From an uncultured Gilliamella sp. (lineage in GTDB: Bacteria > Pseudomonadota > Gammaproteobacteria > Enterobacterales > Orbaceae): DNA of 64,000 nucleotides. The DNA lies in NCBI GenBank assembly GCA_945271295.1, contig CALYPG010000006.1, forward strand, positions 1 to 64,000. The letters are read 5' to 3'. Of the stretch, positions 42,514 through 52,588 are shown piece after piece (the stretch's first letter is position 1; each line of letters starts with the position of its first letter). Both the position numbers and the translations under genes were made by a program. Under the pieces are notes generated by a model, which did not search any database, was not told the DNA's origin, and saw only the letters and a program-made list of their open reading frames with translations.

Positions 42514-42566
42514 TGTTTGTATTGATAACCTCTTATTAACCATTTTATGGTTGATTGGTTAGCATT
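42493..42566. repeat. Nested inverted repeat with 14-bp perfect arms
   Basis: AATGCTAACCAATC (42493-42506) and GATTGGTTAGCATT (42553-42566) are perfect complements, enclosing a 46-base loop that holds a 5-bp hairpin AACCA/TGGTT (42538-42552). It lies between convergent genes. There is no U-tract, so it may be an mRNA-stabilising or bidirectional end structure, or the scar of a mobile element. Confidence 0.6.
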
Positions 42567-42571
42567 AACTG

Positions 42572-43897
42572 TTAAGCCATAATATGTTGTTTAGAGCGGT
42601 TAATCCAAATCACTAAAAATAATGTGCGCCCAAGACTAAATAAAATATAAGACAGCCACAATCCATCATTCCCCCAAATAGGCACACAGATATATTGTGA
42701 TATTAGCCATAATGCTAAGGCTAAGATCATCGAATCGCGAATGGATGCGGTGTAGCTGATCCCAGAAAAAACGCCATAATAAATCAACCCACCCGCCACT
42801 ACAATAGGGAAGATGATTAACCAATATTGATAATCAAGGCAGATGGCGATAATTTCGCTCTGATTAGTTAAAAGCTTGATAATATGCGTGTCAAATCCAA
42901 ACCATATCACAATTAAAATAATTGGACAGATGATGCAGGCAAGTAGTGACCAATGTAAGGTTTGCTTATATAATGTCAAATCTTTTGTCCCTTTTGCTTT
43001 GCCACTAAAAACGCTAGAAGCATTGGCAAAACCATCAAAAAGGTAAGCCATTAGATAGTGAATCTGGAATAAAACGGCATTAGCGGCTAAAACTTCGGTG
43101 TTAAAACTCGAACCGATAGCAATAAAATGATTGGTGACAATTAATAAACAAATGGTACGAATCATTAAGTTGGTATTGACCAAAATCACCCCTTTTAGTG
43201 ATTGCCAAGATAAAATTGATCTTAGATCGGTTTTTTGCTCAGCCTTGGGTAAATAACTAAAGATAAACCAAACCCCTAATAAACTGCAAATAACTTGGGC
43301 ACTTAATGTTGCCAAAGCAACACCTTCAATGTTCCAATGCAATTGCCAAACAAAAATAATTGCCATAACAATATTAAGTAGATTGATCAGCACTTGTAAA
43401 AATAATACTGCTTTCACTTTTGCCATGCCCATTAACCAACCCACTAAAACGTAATTGATTAACACAAAAGGTGCACCCCAAATTAGGATGCTAAAGTAAA
43501 TATCTGCATAATGTTTGACTTCATCATTAGGCTTTATGACTTGCATGGAGGCAGCAAAAATCACCTTTTGAAAAACAATAAAGATGATACCTAAAAAGAT
43601 CGCAATAAATAGCGGCCGGATCAGTGATGCTCTTAACAAAATAGGATCATCTAAAGCTTGGGCAGCAAAACCGGTGGTACTGACTCGCAAAAAACCAAAT
43701 AACCAGTAAATAGTATTAAAAATAACCGCGCCAACGGCAATGCCAGCAATAAACGCCGGATTGGGTAAATGGCCGACTAAAGCGGTATCGACCACACCAA
43801 GTAGGGGAGTGGTGATGGTTGAGATAATAAAAGGAATAACCAGGGCTAGGTAATTTTTAAAACGATATTGCCTAGGCGGCAGTGTTGCTGTTGTCAT
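42572..43897 (-). CDS. dinF: MATE-family efflux transporter, DinF type
   Basis: A 441-residue membrane protein with about 12 hydrophobic segments. The N-terminus (PFIISTITTPLLGVVDTALVGHL) and FLRVSTTGFAAQA match DinF-branch MATE exporters. Such transporters move organic cations or bile salts out using a sodium or proton gradient. It starts 4 bases after nikE ends on the same strand, so it may be read through from the nickel operon, although functional linkage is not implied. The substrate is not known. Confidence 0.85.
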   Translation of the reverse strand: MTTATLPPRQYRFKNYLALVIPFIISTITTPLLGVVDTALVGHLPNPAFIAGIAVGAVIFNTIYWLFGFLRVSTTGFAAQALDDPILLRASLIRPLFIAIFLGIIFIVFQKVIFAASMQVIKPNDEVKHYADIYFSILIWGAPFVLINYVLVGWLMGMAKVKAVLFLQVLINLLNIVMAIIFVWQLHWNIEGVALATLSAQVICSLLGVWFIFSYLPKAEQKTDLRSILSWQSLKGVILVNTNLMIRTICLLIVTNHFIAIGSSFNTEVLAANAVLFQIHYLMAYLFDGFANASSVFSGKAKGTKDLTLYKQTLHWSLLACIICPIILIVIWFGFDTHIIKLLTNQSEIIAICLDYQYWLIIFPIVVAGGLIYYGVFSGISYTASIRDSMILALALWLISQYICVPIWGNDGLWLSYILFSLGRTLFLVIWINRSKQHIMA

Positions 43898-43901
43898 AAT
43901 G

Positions 43902-44681
43902 CTAAAAACCTAAAATCGATTCCAGAAGTTGTTTTGAATAACTGTTTTGAGTTTGACTGAGTTGTGCCATATTATCAATGCTCTCGACGATTTCACCTTG
44001 TTGGAAAAAAATGACGCGATTACATAAATAGGTGATGGTGGTTAAATCATGGCTAATAAAAATAGAGGTAAGATTTAACTGTTTTTGTAAGTCAGTTAAT
44101 AAAGTTAAAATTTGTGTTTGTACTGAAATATCTAAAGAACTCACTGCTTCATCGAATAAAATGAATTTTGGATTACAAGCAATCGCCCGAGCAATACAGA
44201 CGCGTTGCAATTGGCCACCGCTCATTTCATGCGGGAAACGATGATAAAAGCTAAGATCTAAACCAACTTGTTCTAATAATTGTTCAATTCGTTGTTGGCG
44301 AGCTTTTTTAGGCATGTTTGTGTAAATATTGATTGGTTCGCCAATAATTTGCGCCACCTTAAAGTAAGGATTGACCGACGCATTATAATCTTGAAATACT
44401 GCACTTAATTGTCGTTGTAGTTGCAATTTTCGCCATGTGCGGGTTTGCATTTCATGACCATCAAAGTAAATTTTGCCATGGTCGGGCTTTTCTAAACCTA
44501 AAATTAGTTTACCCAGCGTACTTTTGCCGCTGCCACTTTCACCAATAATGCCTAGGCATTCACCTTGATTTAAGCTTAACGATACATTTTTAATGATCGG
44601 CGTTTTTTGTCGATTAAATAACCCTTGGTTAGGTTGTAAATAAGCTTTGCTTACATTTTCAATCTGCAATAACGCTGACAT
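43902..44681 (-). CDS. nikE: Nickel/oligopeptide ABC transporter ATP-binding protein NikE
   Basis: A 259-residue ABC ATPase. Walker A is GESGSGKSTLGKL, signature MSGGQLQRVCIARAI, Walker B ILFDEAVSSLD, and H-loop IFISHDLTT. It is adjacent to nikD and forms the nucleotide-binding pair of the importer. Order and family place it as NikE, but DppF-type proteins are close relatives; the NikA-like binding protein at the operon start decides. Confidence 0.86.
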   Translation of the reverse strand: MSALLQIENVSKAYLQPNQGLFNRQKTPIIKNVSLSLNQGECLGIIGESGSGKSTLGKLILGLEKPDHGKIYFDGHEMQTRTWRKLQLQRQLSAVFQDYNASVNPYFKVAQIIGEPINIYTNMPKKARQQRIEQLLEQVGLDLSFYHRFPHEMSGGQLQRVCIARAIACNPKFILFDEAVSSLDISVQTQILTLLTDLQKQLNLTSIFISHDLTTITYLCNRVIFFQQGEIVESIDNMAQLSQTQNSYSKQLLESILGF

Positions 44682-45548
44682 TTAGCAAGACTCCATGGTT
44701 GATTTTTGCGAATTAGGGTGAATAATCGCATTAAATTTAGTTAACAGTTGTAACCGCGCATTGATTAAGTGATGGGTATATTCACTGTTAGCATGGTGAA
44801 AAATTTGATCGCGGCTGCCTTGTTCTACAATTGTGCCTTGATGCATGACTAAAATATGATCGGCAATGTGATGAATTACCCCTAAATCATGCGAGATAAA
44901 AATCATCGTCGTTTTCGATTGTTGTTTAATTTTGGCCAACATTTTTAAAATGTGATACTGGCTGATTGAATCCAATGCGGTTGTTGGTTCATCGGCAATA
45001 ATTAGCTCAGGTTCCAGCATTATTGCAATGCCAATCATGATGCGTTGTAACATGCCGCCACTTAGTTGATGTGGATATTTATTGAATATTTGTTTAGGAT
45101 TACTCAATCCTACCTCAGTTATCATATCTAGTGCTTTGACAACGGCTTGTTTTTTGGTGATTGTTTGGTGAGCCAGTAAGGTTTCGATAATTTGATCGCC
45201 GATTCGATATAAAGGATCGAACGAATTCATAGGGTGTTGCAAGATCATCGCAATTTCCTTTCCACGAATACGGCGTAAGGTTTCTGGGCTTTGTTTAAGT
45301 AAGTCACCCTGCTCAGGTAAGTTAAGTTGCGGCTGTTTTGGCATAAAAAGGATTTGCCCTTTAATCGAAAAATAGGGCTCTAACAAACCAATGATTGCTT
45401 TACTGGTCAAGCTTTTACCACTACCACTTTCACCGACTATGCCTAAACATTGATTATGTTCAATTGCAAACGAAATATCATTAAGTAAAACCTTACCATT
45501 ATCTAGCATCACAGTGAGATGGCTAACTTTGAGCAATGGGTTATTCAT
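44682..45548 (-). CDS. nikD: Nickel ABC transporter ATP-binding protein NikD
   Basis: A 288-residue ABC ATPase starting at 45548 (MNNPLLKVSHLTVML); the longer ORF start at 45593 lies inside nikC. Walker A is GESGSGKSLTSKA, signature LSGGMLQRIMIGIAI, Walker B LIIADEPTTALD, and H-loop IFISHDLGV. It overlaps nikC by 8 bases and works with NikE to drive import through NikBC. Confidence 0.87.
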   Translation of the reverse strand: MNNPLLKVSHLTVMLDNGKVLLNDISFAIEHNQCLGIVGESGSGKSLTSKAIIGLLEPYFSIKGQILFMPKQPQLNLPEQGDLLKQSPETLRRIRGKEIAMILQHPMNSFDPLYRIGDQIIETLLAHQTITKKQAVVKALDMITEVGLSNPKQIFNKYPHQLSGGMLQRIMIGIAIMLEPELIIADEPTTALDSISQYHILKMLAKIKQQSKTTMIFISHDLGVIHHIADHILVMHQGTIVEQGSRDQIFHHANSEYTHHLINARLQLLTKFNAIIHPNSQKSTMESC

Positions 45549-46374
45549 GTTTATGCTCCTTTGGATCAAGAATATCGCGTAAACAATCGCCAAGCATGTT
45601 AAATGCTGCCACCACCACTAAAATTGCTATTCCAGGGAAGACCATTTGCATGGGGTGCTGTATCATTACATTTTTAGCTTCACTTAACATTAATCCCCAT
45701 TCAGCGGTTGGGGCTTGAACGCCAAGGCCAATAAATGAAAGTGCTGAGATATTTAAAATAACCCAACCGGTATCGAGCGTTGCTAATACGACTAATTCCG
45801 ACATAACATTTGGTAATAGATGGTGGCGAATGATAAATGTATGCGGAGCACCAATTGCTCGCGAAAATAAGATATAGTTTTTACGGCTATATTTGATAAC
45901 CGAACTACGAATCATACGGCTATACCATGCCCATTTTACCACAATGTTAGCGATGATAACGTTTTCAATACCAACCCCAAGTACTCCGACGATAGCCAGT
46001 ATCATTACTTGACTAGGGAATGAAAGCATAATATCGCACATTCGCATAATACATTCATCAAGTTTGCCACGATTGTAACCTGAAATTAAGCCTATAATGG
46101 AACCAATTACAATGGTGATTATCATCGTCAGTAGGGATAAAAACACGGTTGCCCGAATACCATATAATAGCCGTGACAAAATATCTCGGCCTAAATGATC
46201 GCAGCCTAACCAGTGTTCGGCCGAAATGCCCGCGTATTTACGAATTATCCTGACTTTGTTAGGATCAAATGGGGCTATATAAGGTGCTAAAATCCCCAAA
46301 ACGATAATAATGGCTATGATGATTAAACAACACAGTGCAGTTTTATTTTTAATAAGTTGTGGTAATAAATTCAT
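45541..46374 (-). CDS. nikC: Nickel ABC transporter permease NikC
   Basis: A 277-residue inner-membrane permease of the DppC/NikC family. It has the periplasmic segment LGCDHLGRDILSRLLYG, typical of this family, and the cytoplasmic EAA loop (RAIGAPHTFIIRHHLLPNV) that docks the ATPases. Five to six membrane segments. It overlaps nikB by 4 bases and nikD by 8. Confidence 0.88.
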   Translation of the reverse strand: MNLLPQLIKNKTALCCLIIIAIIIVLGILAPYIAPFDPNKVRIIRKYAGISAEHWLGCDHLGRDILSRLLYGIRATVFLSLLTMIITIVIGSIIGLISGYNRGKLDECIMRMCDIMLSFPSQVMILAIVGVLGVGIENVIIANIVVKWAWYSRMIRSSVIKYSRKNYILFSRAIGAPHTFIIRHHLLPNVMSELVVLATLDTGWVILNISALSFIGLGVQAPTAEWGLMLSEAKNVMIQHPMQMVFPGIAILVVVAAFNMLGDCLRDILDPKEHKHE

Positions 46375-47315
46375 GCAATACCACCATTATCACGTAATCT
46401 TGGATCAAGCATTTGATGTAGTACATCCACAATAAAGTTACATACCACAAACAAAATTGCCATAATTAAGATATAAGCTTGAATCACCGGATAATCTCGA
46501 TTCATAATTGCGGCAATACACAAACGCCCAAGGCCCGGCCAAGAAAAAATGTACTCCACCACAAAAGAACCGGCAATTAATTGAGGAATAGTCATGCCGA
46601 GGGCGGTAATGGTGGTATGTAATGAATTGACTAATACATGTTTAAGGATGATTTTAGGTTGGCTTAAACCGCGGCACCTAGCATAAAAAATAGAATAGTT
46701 ATGCATATTTTCCAACATATTGTTACGGATAAAACGAATATAGGTGGAAATATAAACAAATGACAAGGTTACGGTTGGCAAAATTAAATTTTGCCATGTA
46801 CCATAGCCAGTAGTTGGTAATAAATCGAGATAATTTGCAAAAAACCAAATAAATAATAACCCAAGCCAATAACTAGGCATTGCCGTACCTAAGAAAATAA
46901 AAAGACGCAATACCTGGTCAAACACTGAATTAGCAAAAATAGCACATAACACCCCAAACACTAAACTAACGATTAGCGTAAAGATAAATGATGAAGTAGC
47001 TAAAACCAAAGTGGGTTTTAAGCTACGTATAATCTCATCCCAAACCATTCTATCTCGATGGACAAATGAACGACCAAAATCCAGATGAAAAACGTTATAC
47101 AGCCAGCTAAAATAGCGGCTCCAAAAAGGTTCATTCAAACCGAGTTCTTGACGCATGCTTTCAATGGCATCAGGTGTAGGCATAATTTCATTCAAGCGCA
47201 ACGCAACTTCAGCTGGATCGGAAGGGGCTAAATTAATGAGTAGAAAAGCGATAAATGAGATACCGATTAAAATCGGTATCATCATGATTAAACGTTTAAT
47301 TATGTAGTTCAACAT
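46371..47315 (-). CDS. nikB: Nickel ABC transporter permease NikB
   Basis: A 314-residue permease beginning MLNYIIKRLIMMIPILIGISFIAF, characteristic of DppB/NikB proteins. The EAA loop ARCRGLSQPKIILKHVLVNSL and the C-terminal MLDPRLRD are present. It forms the membrane channel with NikC. It starts 26 bases after nikA. Confidence 0.88.
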   Translation of the reverse strand: MLNYIIKRLIMMIPILIGISFIAFLLINLAPSDPAEVALRLNEIMPTPDAIESMRQELGLNEPFWSRYFSWLYNVFHLDFGRSFVHRDRMVWDEIIRSLKPTLVLATSSFIFTLIVSLVFGVLCAIFANSVFDQVLRLFIFLGTAMPSYWLGLLFIWFFANYLDLLPTTGYGTWQNLILPTVTLSFVYISTYIRFIRNNMLENMHNYSIFYARCRGLSQPKIILKHVLVNSLHTTITALGMTIPQLIAGSFVVEYIFSWPGLGRLCIAAIMNRDYPVIQAYILIMAILFVVCNFIVDVLHQMLDPRLRDNGGIA

Positions 47316-47341
47316 TATTATTAATTATGACAATAAGCAAA

Positions 47342-48907
47342 CTAATAGTACATTTTGTCAAAAGGAATATCAAATTGTGATGGTGCAAATTCAATACCTT
47401 TTAATGATTTAACCGCTATAACACGATTACGTTCATAAGTTAAAGGGATATATACTGCTTCATTATGCAGTGTTTCTAACACATAACGATAAAGTTGTTG
47501 CCGTTCTTGATCATTATTAGCAATCAGCGCTTTACTTATATTAGCATCAATTTTTGCTTTTTCTGGTAATCCTTGTTGAGCAATATAATCACCATACACC
47601 GGTAATTTCATGGCGGCTAAGAATGATTGCGGATCGTACGGCATACCCCAGGAAATATCAAACACCATATCAAAATCACCTGCTTTTTGACGATCGCGAT
47701 AACCTTGTTCCTCTTCACCATGGATATTAAGTTTTAGACCAATCTGTTCAAATTCATCTTGCATATATTGAGCAATGGTTTTTTGTGACGCAGTATTACT
47801 ATCGTAATACAGTGTGATTTCAAAGGGTTTGCCATCTTTTTGACGATAATTTTCATCCTTAACTTTCACCCAACCCGCTTTATCAAGCAGTTGCTCTGCT
47901 AGTTTTGTATCATATTGATAAGGTTTTAAACCAATATTAGCAAAAGGAATATTGGTTGCCAATAAAGTATCTGCTGGAGCTTCACTTCCATTGAAAATAC
48001 CTTCAGAAATATCATTTTTATTGATGATATGTTCAATAGCACGACGAACATTGGCATCACTTAGCGCAGAACGAGTGGTATTCATCAATATCATTCGGCT
48101 AGAAACAGGCTTTGACATTAAGGTTTGAAACTTATCCATCTGTGAAAAACGTTCAAATGAGTCAGCATCCACCATGTTTTTGCCATAGATTAAATCAATT
48201 TCACCTTTTTCCAGAGCCATTAAGCGACTTTGATTGTCAGCAATAACCTTCATGGTAATGGTTTTTAACTGCGGTTTTTTACCCCAGTAAGTAGGATTCA
48301 GGTTAAAAACGGCGTATTGATCTTTTTTATGATCGCCTAAAACATAAGGGCCAGTGCCGATATAAGATTTAACGCCATCTTTAGTGGTACCATCAATCAT
48401 TGAATTTGGCGAAATGAACCGCATTGGTCTTGTAACCGAAATTTCAATTAAAAATGGATAATAAGGTTCAGATAGATTAACTTGCAGAGTGTAGTCGTCA
48501 ACGGCTTTAACTTCAGTAATTAACCGCACCATTTCCAGCCATGTATGGCGGAATTTATTCGCTAATACAGCATCCCAATTTAGTTTGGCACTATGGGCAT
48601 CAAACTTAGCCCCATCGCTAAAGGTAACATCTTTTCGCAGTTTAAAAGTATAGGTTTTATCATCATTGCTAATGGTCCAACTTTCTGCCAGCCAAGGTGA
48701 AAAGGTGCCATCCTCATTATAATGCACCAGTGATTCATAGAGCATATTTTGTGCCCACATTTCCCCGGAATAAAGGTGAGGGTTCAAATCTCGAATATCA
48801 CGGAAGTTAGCGAAGGTAAGATCATCTTTAGCTAAACAATTAAAACTAAATATTGATAATAATAAGACAATTAAAAAATTTTTGAGGTAGTTAAATTTAA
48901 AAAACAT
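47342..48907 (-). CDS. nikA: Periplasmic nickel-binding protein NikA
   Basis: A 521-residue SBP family 5 protein with a Sec signal (FLIVLLLSIFSFNCLA). It follows E. coli NikA across its length, including LNPHLYSGEMWAQNM, GTGPYVLG, and WGMPYDPQSFLAAMK. It captures nickel chelates in the periplasm for NikBCDE. First gene of the operon, with two palindromic sequences upstream that may be operators. Heme or other metallophore transport is a related possibility. Confidence 0.87.
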   Translation of the reverse strand: MFFKFNYLKNFLIVLLLSIFSFNCLAKDDLTFANFRDIRDLNPHLYSGEMWAQNMLYESLVHYNEDGTFSPWLAESWTISNDDKTYTFKLRKDVTFSDGAKFDAHSAKLNWDAVLANKFRHTWLEMVRLITEVKAVDDYTLQVNLSEPYYPFLIEISVTRPMRFISPNSMIDGTTKDGVKSYIGTGPYVLGDHKKDQYAVFNLNPTYWGKKPQLKTITMKVIADNQSRLMALEKGEIDLIYGKNMVDADSFERFSQMDKFQTLMSKPVSSRMILMNTTRSALSDANVRRAIEHIINKNDISEGIFNGSEAPADTLLATNIPFANIGLKPYQYDTKLAEQLLDKAGWVKVKDENYRQKDGKPFEITLYYDSNTASQKTIAQYMQDEFEQIGLKLNIHGEEEQGYRDRQKAGDFDMVFDISWGMPYDPQSFLAAMKLPVYGDYIAQQGLPEKAKIDANISKALIANNDQERQQLYRYVLETLHNEAVYIPLTYERNRVIAVKSLKGIEFAPSQFDIPFDKMYY

Positions 48908-48955
48908 ACAAAATCCTAACAGGCAAAATACAGGGGATAAATAGTAGCACAGCCA

Positions 48956-48978
48956 GTAATGATAATAAATATCATTAC
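48956..48978. promoter_or_regulatory. Palindromic operator candidate upstream of nikA (Fur/NikR-like)
   Basis: GTAATGATA-ATAAA-TATCATTAC, perfect 9-bp arms, 49 bases before the nikA start. The core (48960-48974) matches the 7-1-7 Fur pattern TGATAAT-N-ATTATCA with one mismatch. The half-sites also resemble NikR arms GTATGA/TCATAC, but with different spacing. Confidence 0.5.
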
Positions 48979-48993
48979 AATCTTTTTGTTAAG

Positions 48994-49018
48994 AAACATA
49001 ATAAAAATCATTATGTTT
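48994..49018. promoter_or_regulatory. Second palindromic operator candidate upstream of nikA
   Basis: AAACATAAT-AAAAATC-ATTATGTTT, perfect 9-bp arms with a 7-base spacer, 38 bases further upstream in the same gap. A metal-responsive repressor site is plausible; the binding protein is unknown. Confidence 0.4.
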
Positions 49019-49100
49019 ATGTTAAAAGTCGTTAATACTGTGAAAAAGCTATTTACAAATTTATCTAGCTTGCCATCCCAATATTAATTGTAAAAAACCA

Positions 49101-49138
49101 AAAATACTAAAATACTAAAATACTAAAATACTAAAATA
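49101..49138. repeat. Octamer tandem repeat (AAAATACT)4 upstream of rhlE
   Basis: Four perfect copies of AAAATACT followed by AAAATA, 87 bases before the rhlE ATG. Octameric simple repeats of this length can change copy number by slippage, so it might modulate rhlE or nik promoter spacing. No other gene lies in the 48908-49224 gap. Confidence 0.75.
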
Positions 49139-49224
49139 ATGAAATAATCAGAAACTAATTACTGAATTGCTTTATAATGTTGATTGATTATTCACTTATT
49201 TATATTTTTATTTAGGAACATTGC

Positions 49225-50556
49225 ATGTCATTTGACTCGCTTGGCTTAGACGCTAAGCTTTTACAAGCTATTCAAGAGCAAAACTATACAGAACCAACAC
49301 CCATACAACAGCAAGCCATTCCTGTTATTTTATCCGGTAAAGATTTAATGGCCAGTGCCCAAACCGGTACCGGTAAAACCGCCGGATTTGGTTTACCCAT
49401 TTTGCAAAAATTATTGGATCAACAAACCAATACTACTAATAAGCCTGAAGCTAAAAAGGGTAGACGGCCATTATATGCGCTAATTTTAGCCCCCACTCGG
49501 GAATTGGCTGCGCAAATAGGTGACAACATTCGTGATTATAGCCGCTATTTGCCAATTCGTTCATTGGTGGTGTTTGGAGGGGTTAGTATTAATCCACAAA
49601 TGATGAAGTTACGGGGTGGGGTGGACATTTTGATTGCCACCCCAGGGCGGTTATTGGATTTAGTGCAACAAAATGCTGTTGATTTAGCTACCGTTAAAGT
49701 TTTAGTGCTGGATGAAGCCGATCGTATGTTGGATATGGGTTTTATTCATGATATTCGCCGCGTGATTGCTAAGTTACCTAAAAAACGGCAAAACCTGATG
49801 TTTTCGGCCACTTTTTCTGATGACATTAAAGTGTTAGCCAAATCTATTTTGCATGATCCACAGTCAATTGCGGTGGCTAAAACCAATAGTGCCTCAGAGC
49901 AGATCACCCAATATGTTCATCGAGTTGATAAACGTCGTAAACGCGAACTGTTGTCATATTTAATAGGCAAAAATCAGTGGCAACAAGTGCTGATCTTTAC
50001 CCGCACTAAATATGGCGCAAACCACTTAGCCGAGCAATTAACTAAAGATGGCATTAAAGCCGCAGCTATCCATGGCAATAAAAGTCAAGGCGCCCGCACT
50101 AAAGCCTTAGCCGATTTTAAACATGACCAAATTCGCGCTTTAGTGGCGACTGATATTGCGGCACGGGGTTTGGATATTGAATTATTACCTTATGTGGTTA
50201 ACTATGAACTGCCACAAGTGGCCGAGGATTATGTGCACCGCATTGGTCGCACCGGTCGGGCACAAAACAAAGGGCAGGCTATCTCGTTAGTTTGTATTGA
50301 TGAACTGCCACAACTAAAAGCCATTGAAAAGTTAATTAAAATGCCGATCCCGGAATTAACCACTCAAGGTTTTGCGGTTGATCCAACGATTAAAGCAGAA
50401 CCAGCGAAAAAAACAGCACCTCGTCGTGCACAAGGTAAATCGCAATCAACCAATAATCGCTCAGCCCCGACAAATAAAAGTAGTGGCAATGCAAATAGTG
50501 GTAAACTAGCTAAAAGGCAGGCTACTTCTAAACATAAATCAAGTTATACTCAATAA
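49225..50556 (+). CDS. rhlE: DEAD-box ATP-dependent RNA helicase RhlE
   Basis: A 443-residue helicase. The Q motif is TPIQQQAIP, Walker [15 protein letters not shown] in [16 protein letters not shown] in LMFSATFSD, and the C-terminal HRIGRTGRA. It matches E. coli RhlE along both RecA-like domains. After about residue 395 the tail is Lys/Ser/Asn-rich and disordered, shorter than in E. coli. RhlE remodels RNA in ribosome assembly and RNA decay. AGGAAC precedes the ATG. Confidence 0.96.
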   Translation: MSFDSLGLDAKLLQAIQEQNYTEPTPIQQQAIPVILSGKDLMASAQTGTGKTAGFGLPILQKLLDQQTNTTNKPEAKKGRRPLYALILAPTRELAAQIGDNIRDYSRYLPIRSLVVFGGVSINPQMMKLRGGVDILIATPGRLLDLVQQNAVDLATVKVLVLDEADRMLDMGFIHDIRRVIAKLPKKRQNLMFSATFSDDIKVLAKSILHDPQSIAVAKTNSASEQITQYVHRVDKRRKRELLSYLIGKNQWQQVLIFTRTKYGANHLAEQLTKDGIKAAAIHGNKSQGARTKALADFKHDQIRALVATDIAARGLDIELLPYVVNYELPQVAEDYVHRIGRTGRAQNKGQAISLVCIDELPQLKAIEKLIKMPIPELTTQGFAVDPTIKAEPAKKTAPRRAQGKSQSTNNRSAPTNKSSGNANSGKLAKRQATSKHKSSYTQ

Positions 50557-50574
50557 AGAAAAGGAACGCAAATC

Positions 50575-50910
50575 ATGGTAAATCGCAGTCGACGTTTACG
50601 TAAAAAATTACATATCGATGAATTTAAAGAATTAGGTTTTACTATTAGTTGGTCATTCAATGAAGGTACTGATGAAGCCACTTTGGACAAAGTTGTCGAT
50701 CAGTTTATCCGTGAAGTCATTGAACCGAATGGCTTAGCTTATGAAGGTAGCGGTTTTTTAAATTGGCAAGGGATTATTTGCACCCAAAAACTAGGTAATT
50801 GTACTGAAGAACATCGCACTTTGGTTACTGCTTGGCTAGAAAGCCATGGGTTAACCAATGTCGAAGCGAGTCCACTTATCGATATTTGGTGGGATGAGTT
50901 GAATTTTTAA
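50575..50910 (+). CDS. yggL: YggL family 50S ribosome-associated protein
   Basis: A 111-residue DUF469 protein. The opening NRSRRLRKKLHIDEFKELGF and the core VIEPNGLAYEGSGFLNWQG are very close to E. coli YggL, which binds the 50S subunit. AAAGGAACG lies before the ATG. It follows rhlE by 18 bases and precedes a terminator, so the two form a small RNA/ribosome operon. Confidence 0.94.
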   Translation: MVNRSRRLRKKLHIDEFKELGFTISWSFNEGTDEATLDKVVDQFIREVIEPNGLAYEGSGFLNWQGIICTQKLGNCTEEHRTLVTAWLESHGLTNVEASPLIDIWWDELNF

Positions 50911-50935
50911 TATTACCAATAATTAGTTTATAAAT

Positions 50936-50961
50936 AAATAGCCACAGCTGTGGCTATTTTT
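50936..50961. terminator. Bidirectional terminator between yggL and ybiT
   Basis: Stem AAATAGCCACAG / CTGTGGCTATTT, 12 bp with essentially no loop beyond the centre, flanked by A on one side and T on the other. It separates convergent yggL and ybiT and can act on both strands. Confidence 0.88.
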
Positions 50962-50995
50962 ATGGAATAAGTTTTTTATAACAACGTTGTTGGCA

Positions 50996-52588
50996 TTATT
51001 CTATACCTTGGCTACGCAAATAATCCTCATAATTACCGGTATAATCGATCACTTTGTCTGGCGTGATTTCAATAATTCGTGTCGCCAGTGAACTTACAAA
51101 TTCACGGTCATGGGACACGAAAAATAATGTACCTTGATAAAGCTCTAATGCAGTATTGAGTGATTCAATTGATTCCATATCTAAATGATTGGTGGGTTCG
51201 TCCATCACAATAATGTTAGGGCGTTGCATCATCAATTTACCAAATAACATCCGACCTTTTTCACCACCAGAAAGGACTTTTACTTGTTTTTTGATATCGT
51301 CTTGCGAAAACAATAATCGTCCTAATATACTGCGCACTGATTGCTCGTCATCTGTAGGTTGCTTCCACTGGCTCATCCAGTCAAATACGCTTAGATCCTC
51401 AGCAAATTCATATTCATGATCTTGGGCATAATAACCAATATTGGCATTTTCCGACCATTTTATGTCACCTTGATCGGGAAGTAGTTCACCCATTAAGGTT
51501 TTTAACAAGGTAGTTTTACCGATCCCATTGGTTCCTAAAATTGCCACTTTTTCGCCCACTTCAACCATTAAATTAAGATCTTTAAACAGTGGTCCATTAT
51601 CAAATCCTTTAGTCAGATTTTCGACAACTAGGGCATTACGGAATAACTTCTTGTCTTGCTCAAAGCGAATAAATGGATTTTGCCGACTCGAGGCTTTGAC
51701 TTCCTCCAGTTTGATTTTTTCAATCTGTCGGGCACGCGAGGTGGCTTGTTTAGATTTAGAGGCATTAGCACTAAAACGGCTGACAAATGATTGTAATTCA
51801 TTGATTTGGGCTTTTTTCTTAGCATTATCGGCAAGTAAGCGTTCGCGTGCTTGGGTCGAAGCGGTCATATAATCATCATAATTACCCGGATAAATCCTTA
51901 ATTCACCATAATCCATATCGGCCATATGGGTGCAAACCATGTTCAAAAAATGACGATCATGCGAGATAATGATCATAGTGCTTTCACGTTCATTTAAGGT
52001 ATTTTCTAACCAACGAATAGTATCAATATCTAAGTTATTGGTGGGTTCGTCTAATAGTAAAATATCCGGATTGGAAAACAGTGCTTGGGCTAATAACACA
52101 CGTAACTTCCAACCCGGAGCAATTTCACTCATTAAGCCATAATGTTGTTCGGTCGGAATGCCCACGCCTAATAGCAGTTCGCCGGCTCGGGCTTCGGCAC
52201 TGTAGCCGTCCATTTCCGCATATTGGGTTTCTAAGTCGGCAACTTTAAAGCCGTCTTCTTCACTCATTTCCGCTAATGAATAAATGCGATCGCGCTCTTG
52301 TTTAATTTGCCACAATTGTGTGTGCCCCATAATCACCGTATCAAGGACGTTATATTGTTCAAAAGCAAACTGATCTTGGCGTAATTTACCTAATCGTTCA
52401 TGGGGATCTAAACTCACATTGCCGGATGTGGGTACTAAATCACCACCAATTATCTTCATAAAGGTTGATTTACCACTACCATTGGCACCAATTAAGCCAT
52501 AACGATTGCCATTACCAAATTTAACAGAGATATTCTCAAATAAAGGCTTACTGCCAAATTGCATGGTCATATTATTTGTTGTTAACAC
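50996..52588 (-). CDS. ybiT: ABC-F family ATPase YbiT
   Basis: A 530-residue ABC-F protein with two ATPase domains and no membrane segment. Walker A motifs are GANGSGKS and GTNGIGKT, both followed by signature and Walker B blocks ([22 protein letters not shown]), with an interdomain arm linker. The start [25 protein letters not shown] fits YbiT. ABC-F factors act on ribosomes and help with stalled translation. Monocistronic. Confidence 0.93.
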   Translation of the reverse strand: MLTTNNMTMQFGSKPLFENISVKFGNGNRYGLIGANGSGKSTFMKIIGGDLVPTSGNVSLDPHERLGKLRQDQFAFEQYNVLDTVIMGHTQLWQIKQERDRIYSLAEMSEEDGFKVADLETQYAEMDGYSAEARAGELLLGVGIPTEQHYGLMSEIAPGWKLRVLLAQALFSNPDILLLDEPTNNLDIDTIRWLENTLNERESTMIIISHDRHFLNMVCTHMADMDYGELRIYPGNYDDYMTASTQARERLLADNAKKKAQINELQSFVSRFSANASKSKQATSRARQIEKIKLEEVKASSRQNPFIRFEQDKKLFRNALVVENLTKGFDNGPLFKDLNLMVEVGEKVAILGTNGIGKTTLLKTLMGELLPDQGDIKWSENANIGYYAQDHEYEFAEDLSVFDWMSQWKQPTDDEQSVRSILGRLLFSQDDIKKQVKVLSGGEKGRMLFGKLMMQRPNIIVMDEPTNHLDMESIESLNTALELYQGTLFFVSHDREFVSSLATRIIEITPDKVIDYTGNYEDYLRSQGIE

